A stretch of 64,000 bases of DNA, from contig NW_020653945.1 in the NCBI RefSeq assembly GCF_003589595.1, positions 8,951,505-9,015,504 of the forward strand, written 5' to 3'. Origin of the DNA: Hyposmocoma kahamanoa (lineage: Eukaryota > Arthropoda > Insecta > Lepidoptera > Cosmopterigidae). Below, piece by piece: positions 33,801 through 45,224 of the stretch. Every line of letters starts with the position of its first letter. Positions within the stretch are counted from its first letter, which is position 1. The position numbers and the translations under genes are program-made. The notes under the pieces were generated by a model, which was not told the DNA's origin, did no database searches, and saw nothing but the letters and a program-made list of their open reading frames with translations.

Positions 33801-34864
33801 GTTGCATAAGTTTAAAGTTTTACGATTTATTGTCCGCAAAGTTTTAACTCGATTAGCATTCCAACTTAGCCGTTTGCTATTGACGGCCGTCCATCGTAGC
33901 TAAATCGTAAACCTTGTGACAGCTGCACACGGGTCTAAAGTCCATTAAAAAGTTTTATGTTGTTGTTTTATACACCTTTTGCTTTACGATTATGTTATTT
34001 TCAACAGAATACTTGTATTTTTCACCATTTTTCTTTAAAAAAAGAGCAAAAGAAAAAATATTGATGCAATAGTCTGTGTAATATTGTGGTACGTCGTGCC
34101 TAGAACATTTAATTTAATAGCAATATTTCATATATCAATATTTCACGTTCTATGGGACGGCAGCATCAATTATGTACACACTTATGGAGTGATGCCTAAC
34201 AAGTTCTCTGAAGAAACTTTTGTTTCACAAATGAGGATGAATTGATAAAGAATAAGCATATTTTCGTTACAACTTCCTTTCTTAGTTGTTTCTGTTTTAG
34301 AAGGCAGGGGTAGATAAAGTAAAAAGAAACAAAGATACGTCTGTTATAACCATTTATAACTTATAATGCTCGTTTATTAGCGATTATTTCTTTTTCTTCT
34401 TTCCCTATTTCTTTTTATACAACAGGGTACAAATTCAATTGTGCTATGATATGAGAAAATTAGATAGATAGATAAACACTTTACTCACTGATATAACCCA
34501 AATACATATTAAACAGAAAAGAAACAAGTTTATAAATTATTAAAAAAACAAAAACCTGACTGCAACAATATTCCGCTGAAAAGACAAAAAATATTCCCCT
34601 CGCACTATTGATTATTTTTTATAGCTTAAGACAGTCCCACAATCAAGACAAATCTAACGACACCTCATATGTCAAAATCCATCAAGCCGTTTAGACTGTA
34701 CAGCGCGAAAAAGAAATGGACATGCATACATACACTTGAAAACTTAACCCTCCCGCAGTCGGGTAAAAACACAACTTGATTGTCATAGCAGGGGAAGGGC
34801 GCTGACAAAGCGACAAAGCATATGCCAAAGTTTTCTCAGGCAATGAGAGCAATTTTTGTATAAC
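33801..34864. other. Gene-free stretch
   Basis: A short inverted pair (TTTACGATTTA near 33815 and TAAATCGTAAA near 33902) may mark a small degraded element. TAGATAGATAGATAAA near 34462 may be a minus-strand LINE tail. Otherwise nothing is recognised. Confidence 0.35.
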
Positions 34865-34872
34865 GTATACAT

Positions 34873-35100
34873 CATTGACTTACAAATAAATGGACGACGG
34901 GTCTAATACAAAAACCACGAAAAAAATGTCCCAAGTCAACCTATTCGAAATTTAAATTGTAATGTCATCGCAGTATCGCGATGTCAGTAGAACAAATGAA
35001 GACTAAAGCGGAGTTTGGCGCTCTGTATACGATTTTAGCGCCTTACAAGTGCGGACACTTTTTAGCGCGGTCCCGACGTCCATATAATTGTAAGTCAATG
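34873..35100. mobile_element. 228-bp MITE with CATTGACTTACAA ends
   Basis: Left end 34873-34903 and the complement of 35070-35100 match at 27 of 31 positions (CATTGACTTACAA, then ATGGACG and CGGG blocks). The 8-bp flanks GTATACAT (34865-34872) and ATATACAT (35101-35108) match at 7 of 8. No coding capacity. CAT-initiated 31-bp ends and 8-bp duplications resemble P elements, though hAT is also possible. It is the fullest member of a family with two terminus-only relics in this window. Confidence 0.8.
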
Positions 35101-35108
35101 ATATACAT

Positions 35109-36750
35109 ACAACAACTGAACATTTGTGTTATGTTCAACACGTATTAGTATGTTTGATCTTATTTCTTTCCTGACATAACTTTTTTTTTATAACTTAATG
35201 TCATTAACATATTTGTTCTCTAAAATAGGTTTGTATTATTAAAATATGTTTTTTCGTGGAGTGTCTAACTCTCCTATATTTTTTTCAATTTACACAATTG
35301 CAACAACATAAAATAGAACACACAGTTCCGAATAAATAAACAAAACCGAAATAAAATGTATTAGCATAACAGCTACAGTTTTTTAATAAAATGTAACGAA
35401 TGCGAATAAACATGACTAAGGTGTATAGGCCGACAGCAATAACTTTTGTTAGCAGAATTTTTAATAAGCAGCACATTATTGTTGATAAATAAGGCATAGA
35501 GTATCAAATTGTCGTTCTAAAATTCATAGCACTTTGAAAAAATAAAAACTTTACAAGACGTAAGGTACTTTTGCATTTTGCTATTGATAATGCTACAATT
35601 CTGCATAATTTTACACATTCATAAGACTAATGCAAAAACTATTGGAAAAAAAATATTCCCAAGAAACAAAAATTATTGCTAGACCAGAAAGACTTTGTAT
35701 CAATTGAAGACGCAAAAATATTAAACACGTAAACAATATTTTTGAGAGACTTAGTCACAACGTAAGGGACAACGTGGCGATAATCGATAGTGTAGTGGCG
35801 CATCAAATTTTTACACCCGAACGGATGGTCAGCCAGCCTTCGCGTTTATTGATTTGGCATCAAATACAGACACTTGCCTGCATGCTTAAATAGTTTCACT
35901 ATTATTTATGTAACAACTCCTGTCGCATATGTGTAGTAATATCTCATCTGTAAAATAACAACTTTTCGTGAGAGAGAGGCTTAAAGATTCTAGGAACGAA
36001 ATAAGTATCGATTACCAAAGATTCAAATAAAAAACCAAGATGACGCCGAAAGTACAACGAAACCAGTGAAGACAATGGAGAAACCACTTGAATAATTAAT
36101 TTCGACGAAACCTAAGCACAAAAAGATGAAAAAAACTACCACACCTTGTCAACGTACCTGTACACGTTATTAAAACAAGGTACGCTAGATAAAAGGTATT
36201 GCCAAAATCGTCGTCGGTGTTGATATTGAATAATTTTGTTCACGACACTATTTTTTATCAACACGATTCATTCACCAATTTTATTTATTTACTTATTGAA
36301 CACATATTTCAATAAACTATTGGTTATAAATCGTAACTATTGTCCATTGTTTTACTATAAACAAAAATAGATCGTCAATCTGTAGCAAATATAACAACAA
36401 ATACATAATTCAACCAAAAAGGAAATCCTTTCCAAAGCTAAATTTCATTTTGAAATAGATCATATTATAATGCAGAAGCATTTAAATTGCGATACAAAGA
36501 AAGTGGATTATTTGCATGTTATTGCTTTACAGATGAGAAGCATTTGTAAATATTTTAAAAGCTTTATGAACGAACCGATGCACTCATTCAATGGTACTTT
36601 ATAAATGGTTTAAGATTGCAGAAGATTTTTTTACCACTGTGTAACAGCAGTTTGAAATAATTTTTAAATATGTGGCTAAATAAGAAACTATGAACATATT
36701 ATGACTAAAAATTTCAGCGATTTTATTGCTTACATAATTTCAGTACTTCA
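35109..36750. other. Gene-free stretch
   Basis: AT-rich. No gene or repeat is recognised. Confidence 0.4.
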
Positions 36751-36754
36751 GTAG

Positions 36755-36902
36755 TAAAAATTCGTGGAGCCAGATTTTATTGAAATCGGTTACCGGAAAG
36801 TGCGCGAAACAGGATTCATCCCCCAGATTGCCACCCTTAGAGGTGGAATATTTTCTTCAAATTTAAATGGGACCAATACTGAGGTACCCTCTTTTTTTCT
36901 TT
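36755..36902 (-). repeat. Repeat C fragment
   Basis: ATTGAAATCGGTTACCGGAAAG, then CCACCCTTAGAGGTGG, then CAATACTGAGGTACCCTC: the central half of the repeat on the minus strand. Confidence 0.65.
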
Positions 36903-36936
36903 AGACACATATTATGTCTCAAGATAATATGTGTCT
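36903..36936. repeat. Perfect 13-bp hairpin
   Basis: AGACACATATTAT (36903-36915), an 8-nt loop, and the exact complement (36924-36936). It lies exactly between repeat C and repeat A fragments. Confidence 0.75.
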
Positions 36937-36944
36937 GTTGAAGA

Positions 36945-37290
36945 TTTTGTTACGATACCGAGTGACAGAATGAACAAATTGTGCGCCTGATATTAAGCGA
37001 CACGCTTGTATAGCAGTTGCAGTGCCACTCAGATCTTTAAATCGTAAAGATCTGAAGGACACTGTCAATACGCTTATCACCTTGAGACATAAGTTGACAA
37101 GTCCCATTGTATGTATGTATGTCTCAGGGGTCACTCTGAGTTGACAAGTCCTATTGTGAAATTGTAATTAATGTAGTTTCACCAGCATCCTTACCATTCA
37201 AAATCGAAACGCAATAATGCTCACATTACTGCTTGGCGGCAGAAATACGGATGAGATCCCTGGGGGTACTCTTTCACAAGGAGTGCTACG
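36945..37290 (-). repeat. Repeat A with a 45-bp internal duplication
   Basis: Full-length minus copy. The segment ending GAGTTGACAAGTCCTATTG is partly duplicated at 37080-37155, separated by GTATGTATGTATGTC. It ends CACAAGGAGTGCTACG. Confidence 0.75.
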
Positions 37291-37435
37291 CCTAATTAAA
37301 TAGGAGAATTTCAAAATTTAATACATACATAATTTATTTCATGTAATTTGCCATATTTTGGCTTTTATTATACCAAGGGTATGAAGTGATGTTCCTACAC
37401 TCAAGTTAAAGTTGCAAATAGTATGTAACCTTCGA

Positions 37436-37526
37436 GGAATGCTTACCGCTAATGCGCATTAGCGGAATGCTGGATTCAAAGACAAGCAAGTCATTTACAC
37501 GTCCAGAACACTCGTTCTGGGCGTGT
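37436..37526. repeat. Twin hairpins; first bracketed by 8-bp direct repeats
   Basis: A perfect 20-bp palindrome (CCGCTAATGC and its mirror) occupies 37446-37465. It sits within direct repeats GGAATGCT at 37436-37443 and 37464-37471. About 30 bp on, ACACGTCCAGAAC (37497-37509) pairs with GTTCTGGGCGTGT (37514-37526) at 12 of 13 positions across a 4-nt loop. Confidence 0.75.
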
Positions 37527-38126
37527 CCGGAGTGAATTCCGCTGCTATGGTACGCATAGTACAGAAATATCCCTAGTGTGAGTGGTCCGGTTCATGAAAA
37601 ATATGCGTAGTAATAAAATTTTAGTACACGTCTCACGTGAATTTAGAACTCGAAAACTACGAAAAATCGCGAAACATACATAGGGATACCCCTCAATACG
37701 GGGCATCAAAATTTTGTTTGGACGTCACTGTCCCGGCTGCCCGTATATTACGTTCATAGTAATCGACGTTTGAAATCGATTCCGCAGCCTATAGAAACGC
37801 ACATGTTTACAAAATTACAGTACAAAAGATAGAAAAGGAATCTAAGTAAATGATATCCACTTTTTAATGGGTGCGCGTCAAGTGCATTGCCGGTGCATCA
37901 TAGATTATGATTTGGAACATAATGAACATTTCGAAAAGCAGGTAAATAGTAAAACACAAAGGAAATGAAAACTAATTTATTTCGTTATTCAATAAACGTG
38001 AAAAATATTTAAAAGTCAAGTAAATTTTTTTATCTTGGAACAATGCTATTTTTAAGGTAAATATCACGATGTTTATCACTATCATGATATTCATATATTT
38101 TTTTCGTAAAATACTCCACTGGTTTG
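37527..38126. other. Gene-free stretch
   Basis: Nothing recognised. Confidence 0.4.
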
Positions 38127-38268
38127 TTGTTATTATCGTTATAAAGATCGAAAAAACAAAAAGTATTTTTTTTTTCATTTTCATTGGACTCGAACCAGCG
38201 CTTGTTTGCGAAGCCCAGGTGCAGCGGTGTCCGCTCTCACGATTTGAGCTACAGATCGGGTCAGCAGA
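38127..38268 (-). repeat. tRNA-derived SINE (family 3)
   Basis: The minus-strand head has CTGTAGCTCAAATCGTGAGAG and a B-box GGTTCGAGTCC (complement near 38190-38200). The A/T-rich tail lies to the left. Confidence 0.65.
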
Positions 38269-38551
38269 CGACTTGATGACTTTATTGTGTACCATATTCG
38301 TATTATAGTAGTCTATGACCAAAGTATCACACCCGTTATAAAAATAATTAACCATTTCTATCTTCAATTATCAACTGTTATTTATTAGAATAAACATAAA
38401 ATTAATTAAAACATAGCAACTATTTAGTTTTGCTTACTTACGCGTGGTATGTGATTCTTTGTGTTTTATTTACTTTAACATGGTAATTTTCTAAATATAC
38501 GAGTAAACGACGGCATTTTTCTTGAAATTTGAATACAATGATGCAATGTTG

Positions 38552-38784
38552 AGTTCTTAGGTTTTAGCGATTGTTACACATAGGTATTGAAACTATTTTT
38601 CAAAAATGGGCTGAAACTGTTTTGCAAAAATAGGGTGGTTTGCATTAATATTAGACATAACTGGTTGACACTACCACCTCAGTCAACCGTGAGCATGGGA
38701 TCTGTAAAGGGTCCGAAGCGTTCTTTGGTTTGTTTGAAAAAAACAAATAAACGAGATTTAAATCCGGAAAAATAGTTTCATTTC
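38552..38784 (+). mobile_element. Penelope-like terminal repeat (family D), copy 3
   Basis: It opens with the inverted terminus GAGTTCTTAGGTTTTAGCG, then forward sequence through CAACCGTGAGCATGGG, a stem-loop, GTCCGAAGCGTT and AAATCCGGAAAAATAGTTTC. It passes without a gap into the 555-bp segment at 38785. The hammerhead-like core keeps AACC and the G3/C8 arrangement, but GAAAC is GAAGC here. Confidence 0.6.
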
Positions 38785-39345
38785 CAACGATGCAAATGTT
38801 TCGTTCATCCCTTCGATTGACGCAGACTTTTTGCAAGAAGTTACAATTAAATTGTTTTCGAATCTTTGCTACGCAAACGTTAGTACCATATGTAACTTTT
38901 TTTAAAGCACATAGGTAATGTCGGCAAAGTAAGCTTGTATTGAACTTATAACACCACTTACATGTTCTATAGTATAACTTGATCCTCTTTGAAAACGAGT
39001 GCTTTGACGCCATTTGGGTAACTGTTATTCCAATATAATGCTATAAAGGCTGGCTTTGCTCGCTTATTTTTCATTGTTCCGGTCCGTCAAGTATTGATAT
39101 CAAGAGGCGCAAGAGTAGTTTTGATAGCGCATTAGATAATGCGATGTTTTATTACTACTATTAACTCGTTTATGGGCAGTAACGGTGATTACCGCAAAGT
39201 TAAATATCAAATAGGATTTGATAGTACGGGATACCTCGATTCTCTATACGGATCTGGTAAAACTAACTACGGGCTTTACAGTGCAATTTCCATGTTCTTT
39301 CTGTGTATTTGCGGTCTATTTCTTCTCCATAGAAAAGTATCAACA
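38785..39345 (+). repeat. Dispersed ~555-bp segment, plus copy
   Basis: Inverted homologue of 28445-28998. A minus-strand frame of 120 codons covers its left part and a plus frame of 71 codons its right part (with a hydrophobic run, FFLCICGLFLL). Neither is kept in the other copy. The TATA-like CTATAAAGG at about 39042 with a TCATT start about 27 bp later is conserved in both. Confidence 0.7.
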
Positions 39346-41154
39346 ACGCACTGACAAAATTCAATGATTTATATACATTGACAATTTAACAGACGTGAAT
39401 CTTACCCATACACTAAAATTAATAAAAATCTCTTGATTTGTACGCAAACACCCCAAACTTGCTGTAAAATAGGTTTAAGTGAACGCAAATAAACACTTTT
39501 TTTTATTCAATGATCATTTTGTATTGAATGAATTTAGGCACTACGGCAACAAACGTACTGGCATTTTTATGTGCGGTAGTAATTTTATGCTGTCCATGAA
39601 CGGGTTAAGCATATCCCACATGGCTTTATCACCACGATCAAAACTGTACTAATTAAAAATACCTAATAAGAAACCGGATACGGAAGGAAAGAAGTATTTA
39701 TTTTATTTATTTATTTATAATTCAGACAACTTAATGGTTCCGCAATTGTGTTAGTAACTCTTAGCCTACGTTAGTACTTAATAATTAACAATGATTCCAA
39801 CCTTTGAGTGGGTGTTTACATCAAAGGACAATCAATCAACGAACATGCTCGAGGCACCAGGTGTTATTGCCAAAAGATAAATATTAAATATTATTAAAAT
39901 ATTACGGCGATTTTAAAAATACTGGATCACAATGATAAGAATGTCGGCTTTACAACCAGATATCTGTGGAAAACTCTGGTTTGGATATTTATGACTAATG
40001 ATCCAGAATGGTTAAAAGAGTAGTAAGTCGCCTAACACTTACATAGGTATTCACCCAAATCCACTTCGTTCTTCTATTTAGTAAATCAGTGGGTATACTA
40101 ATTAAGTAAGTAAATTATTAGCAAATTGTGAACAGTAGATCTTTCTTGTACTTTATAATGATGTGTCAAAATAAATAGGGTTACAATCTAGTACAGAACT
40201 TATATTATATTTAACTCTTATCAATGTAATTTGATTTTTATCTGTTTTGTTGTCTATATAATAAATAAATAAATAACCAACTGAACGTTACAAAATGTTT
40301 CTTACGTAAGTATTTTAATATGCTTACACAAACACCTTGCATTTTCAGTATTAAATGCAATAATTGATCATAAACTATTATGGCATTTTAAAACTGGTAT
40401 ACTACGTCGTTATCAGAAGTTCTTAAAACCGGGGAAAATATTTTCTTCGGTGACAACAATATTTTTGTGTTAACCCTTTAAGAGTAAAACTCCAAGCTGG
40501 CTCGAATTATGTGTTCGGGAGTGTATTATTAAAACTTCATTCAAAATAACATCACAGCTATAACAAACACACTTGGTATAATAAAGCCAAATGTTTTCAT
40601 ACTTCAAAAGTGCTTTTATTAATAAATGACAGTCTAGAAAATAATACGGTCAACATAAAACAAATTTTATATATATGAACTGTTTAAACATGTTTAAACA
40701 ATCTTCTGACCTCATCTGAATTGTCGTCATTTTCCAGATGTGACCTTTTAGACCAAGAATGTGAATACTGCATGCCATTCTTCAAAGACATTATTTAATG
40801 TAACTTACTCGTAATAAGAAGTAAGAAAATAGCTATAATATATAAAATAACGTAGTTTAAAATTTCAGAATATACGTGCACAGTAAAATACGGACGGGGT
40901 CCACCAAAACACATGAAAGGGCACCCGTAAAACAGAAGGTTTACTTTTACGATGAACATCGGTTGTTTTATTATACCACCTGATTTTATGACTCACTCAT
41001 GTGCGTGTACTCTATAACACTAATCGTGTGGGCCGTTTCATGTTACTTTTGCTTTTGTGGAATGGTGAAAGAGCACTTTTGTTATACACTCTTCACAGTC
41101 CTTGAGTTCACTTAAGGTATCGTATGAAAATAGTATTAGATAACAGTTTTTTAA
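39346..41154. other. Gene-free stretch
   Basis: AT-rich. It includes a doubled palindrome TGTTTAAACA at 40681-40700 and simple TTTATTTATTTA near 39700. No gene is recognised. Confidence 0.4.
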
Positions 41155-42197
41155 TTTAATTCAAATTCATTTATTCACTTTACACAACATTTATCGTACA
41201 ATTACATTATACTCGTATGTGTAATTACATATATTGATTGCATTAATTAAATATGAAGTTATTGAATTAAATTTTAAAGTAAGACCAAACAAATTAAAGT
41301 AATCAAATTAAATTAATACGATGTCAAAGAAGTTTTCTGGTCGTTTTGAAGTGTTCTGTAACCTAATACAATTTAACAAAAAGGAATTGTTTTATAGTGT
41401 CGATGCTTCTTTGATGTTAGGACTATATTGACTTTCAATAATGTGTTTATTTTATTTTAACTTATTGGAAGACCAACGGCTATCTTACAGAGTAAAAACT
41501 AAAGTCAATAATAGGTCTTCATATCTCTGGTCCTCACTGATAGATACACATTCATTTGATTAATGAGCATTAAATTATAACTATATAACTAGTATCTATA
41601 TATGTAGTGACATTTTCGCAACACTTTGTAATTACTTACTCGCCAAAAAACAAACTACTATTAAGTCGCTTCACAGATGCAACACTCGTGTTGAAAAGGT
41701 CAATATCACCTGCTTGGACTATACATTGAAAATTCGAAGAGGCCAGAGGTACGCACAGAAGCGAATTAAACCTAAGGGTCCTAGGGGCTCTAAGAGAAAT
41801 CTTGGTCACGAGTTTCAGAGAGTCCACGGTACCAGAAGCAATTTTTCGCAAAAATACTAGATCTGTTATCTGACCTCGCACCTCTAGTGGCAATAGATGA
41901 TGTTTCTTAAATATATCAAGATACCGGTTTGACTCGTTCGAAAACATAAAAACTTACTAAATATTCTTTGCACATTTTCAATTCGCGATATGGAGGTAAG
42001 GTATTGGGGGCTCCAGACCTGGGATGCGTATTCCAGGTGGCAGGTGTTGCCACCTTGACTGTGTTATCTGTGGCCGTGTAGATATCATTCCTCCTACACG
42101 GATTGGCCATAAGGGGCACACCATCAATTGTTGTGTGGACTAAGTAACATTTAGACGGCCGTGTGTTATCCCTTTCCAAATCTTTACTCTCAAACAT
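41155..42197 (-). pseudogene. LINE reverse transcriptase C-terminus and 3' UTR
   Basis: The minus strand at about 42045-41925 reads HLEYASQVWSP, then RIENVQRIFSKFLCFR. The frame at 41947-41636 reads RYLDIFKKHHLLPLEVRGQI, then DLVFLRKI, FNTSV and so on. This is the post-catalytic C-terminal block found in Jockey/CR1-type LINEs. About 480 bp of 3' UTR follow to 41155, ending GTGAATAAATGAATTTGAAT with an AATAAA signal. Everything 5' of the thumb is missing, and one frameshift lies near 41930. Confidence 0.75.
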
Positions 42198-42289
42198 GAG
42201 AGTTTATTAACAAACGGAAGTCTATCTTTTACTGAAGAAAATATTGTTTTACACGAACGTAAAATAATAGAAAAAGAACTTGTATTTCA

Positions 42290-42320
42290 AATGTTCGTCT
42301 CATCACCTGGTATCATAAAG
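42290..42320 (+). repeat. Repeat A, last 30 bp
   Basis: Only GTTCGTCTCATCACCTGGTA and TCATAAAG remain. Confidence 0.5.
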
Positions 42321-43560
42321 AAAATAAATGAAACCTGTACGTCGATGAAGGTTCACAGCCCTTGGTAAATGGATGAAGTTACCAACCCGCATTGTCCCCC
42401 AATTCCCTTTACAAGAAACCCGTGGTCAACAGTGGGATGTATAGTGAGTTGCTGATGGTGAATAAAGCGCTTCGAAAATATTCCTACGTGATTCCTAATA
42501 AAATTAAACATGCGTAGATGCAAAAGCTTATGAGTTGACAGGACGTGACGTCAGTCACCATTCGGATTGTATAATTTGAAAATTAGCGAGTAAATATTAT
42601 ATTGTAACGGCTAATTCGCACGGAAAATCTAAGAATTAAGTTAAAAATGTTTGCGTTAAGCGCTGAATGACTCTCTCATAGAGCCGTGTGGTGCTTGTAT
42701 TAAACGAACGTGTGTGATACTTCAAAATTTAATTAAAAATCCTGTGAAGATGTTTGTACTCTCAACGCGGTTTTGTGGTGTATTATACTTCGTCCAACCA
42801 TTTATTTCACTTTTGACAAATGCAGGCCTCCGAAGTTCTGTAATTATTAACATACAACCATAGACAAAAAATACAATACTTCCTGGACCTTTTATTTTTT
42901 AATTTTGGTGAAGCGACGTGCTCTTTTGCTCCGATATTTATTGAGCCAACAGATTATGTAACGAAGTTTATTCAAGTTGACAAATTTTGGTATCTGTCTA
43001 ATAATTTATTGTTTATTATAATGAATCGCATGGAGAAGAATCCGACGATTCAGGAATCATCTCTTGAATCCTCGTTAACATTAATGATTAATTCTTCAGT
43101 ATACTAATTGTCAAACGCAACGTGACGATCCCAATCAGACAATATATTTTTTTGAACCCGCTCACATTCACGATTTAAACTTCTTCATAAATAAAATCGA
43201 TTGTTATAAAAAAATCGAATCGCATTAAGACATCACTAATTGATTAGAATTCGAGCTGTCAAAAGTTAAATAAATGGTTGGACGGAGTATATATTATATC
43301 AAGTTCATTTACATAGAAGTGTTTTAAAGTGTTTCAGAGATAGCGTTTATCAATAACATTGTCGTATTATTATTTGTGTGTATTTTTCTTATTAAGCGTA
43401 ATAGACGCATTAAAATATTTTAACGATTTGTGTATGAATATTAATTTCTTGTATGTTACAGAATGTTAAGTAAGCTTAACAATATATAAGCCTATTATGT
43501 TATGTATCTTTTGTTTCCTTCAGTTATAGTGTTTGTGTATAAATACCCTGTGCACTACGT
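42321..43560. other. Gene-free stretch
   Basis: Nothing recognised. Confidence 0.4.
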
Positions 43561-43564
43561 GTAG

Positions 43565-43680
43565 ACGCCCCTCGTATCTTTGTGATTTAAAGCTCTGAGT
43601 GGCAGTGCAATTGCTATAATCAGGCGTGTCGCTTACCACCAGGCGCACTATTTGTTCGTCCCGTCCCTTAATATCTTAAA
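43565..43680 (+). repeat. Repeat A, 3' module
   Basis: CCCCTCGTATCTTTGTGATT to CGTCCCGTCCCTTAATATC, with an A-rich tail. Confidence 0.7.
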
Positions 43681-43844
43681 AAAATATATGTTAGACGGCC
43701 TCGGTGTTCTAAAGGTTTGAAATGTCGGCGCTGTATGAGGAAGACTCAGGTTCTGTTTTCGGTAGGATCAATTTGGGAACTGAAATTTTCTGGATTGGTT
43801 CTGGTGTGCGAGTTCTGTAGTAGTGAATTCCATTGCTCTGGTTT

Positions 43845-44140
43845 TTTTATAATACCAAGTTGTACGAGACGATCGAGTCGTGCACCTGGTGGTAAGCGAC
43901 ACACCTATCCATAACAGTTGCAGTGCCACTCAGAGTCTTAAATCGCAAAGATCTCATTTTCACTGCCACTGCGCCTGTCACCCTGAGATATGAGTTGACA
44001 AGTCCCATGGGCCTGTAATTTCACCAGCACCCTTACCCTTCGCAGTGATGCTGACATTACTGCTTGGCGGCAGAAATAGGTAAGGTGTCAGTACTTCCCT
44101 GGCCGAACTCTTTCACAAGGTGCTCTACTGCTGCAATTTT
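43845..44140 (-). repeat. Repeat A, near full-length copy
   Basis: From TTATAATACCAAGTTG to CACAAGGTGCTCTACTGCTG. Divergent from the copy at 43565, with 165 bp between them. Confidence 0.8.
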
Positions 44141-44744
44141 TTTAAATTTTTGTTTAATATTGCGTATGATATTAGGTTATCAGATATTTTACAACGCGTA
44201 TTTTGCCCCATAGCGCTATAGTACCTACAATCGCTTGGCTGCGCTCGGCCGAATGCACTTAGGGGCAATCTGCATCAAATTAGATCAAGGCAAATCTCAT
44301 CCAGCCATCTTAGTAACTTATTTGGTTTTTAGCGTGCCCCTTCCTGAAGAGTACTTCAGAGCAAATACTCAGTCCTGACATTTCAAATGTACTCTGTTTT
44401 CATTTAATAAAGCTACATTGAAAAAAATACATCAATTTATACAGGTACTCTAAAAACATAAAAACTGAATATAGAAATAGCGTGAATTATATCGAAAGGA
44501 TTGAAAAGAATGCAGAGTTCATTTAACTTCGGCAAAAGGTTAAAAAGGTTAATTTAAAAATAGTCCAATTCAGCGTTTTGTAATTAATAATATGAAAAGG
44601 TCGGTGTATCAATATAGGATACACAAAGAAAAAAGTAACAGCTTTTTTGTTGTGTTGTACAATAGCATCATACATCATGTTTATGATACAACAATAGAAC
44701 AGACAACCGATACAAGTCACGCGCTTGGTGTTAATTAACAAGTT
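44141..44744. other. Gene-free stretch
   Basis: Nothing recognised. Confidence 0.4.
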
Positions 44745-44788
44745 TACAGATAACAGTTGCAGCGCCATTTAGAGCTTCAAATCTCAAA

Positions 44789-45202
44789 TGAAAATGGAAG
44801 TAAATTAATTTGCTACTCTGCAAAATCAGTGAAGGTTAAATCGTGCAAAATAACTGCGCTTGCGTTGAATATTTTTTCATGTCCCAAGTTTTTCATGGCC
44901 GAATTCTTCGGCCGAGTGTCGAGCAGTCAACAGTCCCTGAGGATGCCTCGTGGAGAGGCGAAACACGTCTCGGGTATATTTTTGGTGGTGGTTTGTGACT
45001 GTAGTTGCGCTTGTGTTGATTATTTTATTAACTTTATGTGGAGGGAGGGTAGTATAATTAACTGCATGAAAAAATATTCAACACAAGCGCAGCTATTTTG
45101 CACGATTTAACCTTCACTGAGTTCGCGGGATAGCAAATTAATTTACTTCCATTTTTATTAACATGGACTTCCGCAAAGTAACGCCTGAATCTATTAATTA
45201 AT
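44789..45202 (+). mobile_element. Insertion with ~92-bp inverted arms and hammerhead-like centre
   Basis: Arms 44788-44880 and 45066-45157 are inverted copies at about 90 percent. They are flanked by CAAATCTCAAA (44778-44788) and CAAATTTCAAA (45203-45213), 10 of 11 matching, which I read as the target duplication. The centre holds a 7-bp stem (GGCCGAATTCTTCGGCC near 44898-44914) and a complete hammerhead-like core at 44937-44969. A long duplication plus inverted arms suits a Penelope-like or other retroposed element more than a cut-and-paste transposon. Confidence 0.65.
44937..44969 (+). ncRNA. Hammerhead-like core motif with consensus CTGAGGA
   Basis: CTGAGGA (44937-44943, matching C-U-G-A-N-G-A), one unpaired T, a perfect 5-bp stem GCCTC/GAGGC with loop GTGGA, then GAAAC (44960-44964) and ACGTC. 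Stem III could only be two base pairs (AC/GT). I find no convincing stem I with the bases just outside. The order of parts is hammerhead-like; self-cleavage is not shown. Confidence 0.4.
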
Positions 45203-45224
45203 CAAATTTCAAAGTTCACCCATC

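Noticed and set aside
38651..39013. 120-codon minus-strand gene
   Set aside because: It starts in the duplicated segment and runs into a Penelope-like terminal repeat; the other copy does not keep the frame.
44757..45110. 117-codon plus-strand gene
   Set aside because: It crosses the junction between repeat A and the arm-bearing insertion, so it is a chance fusion.
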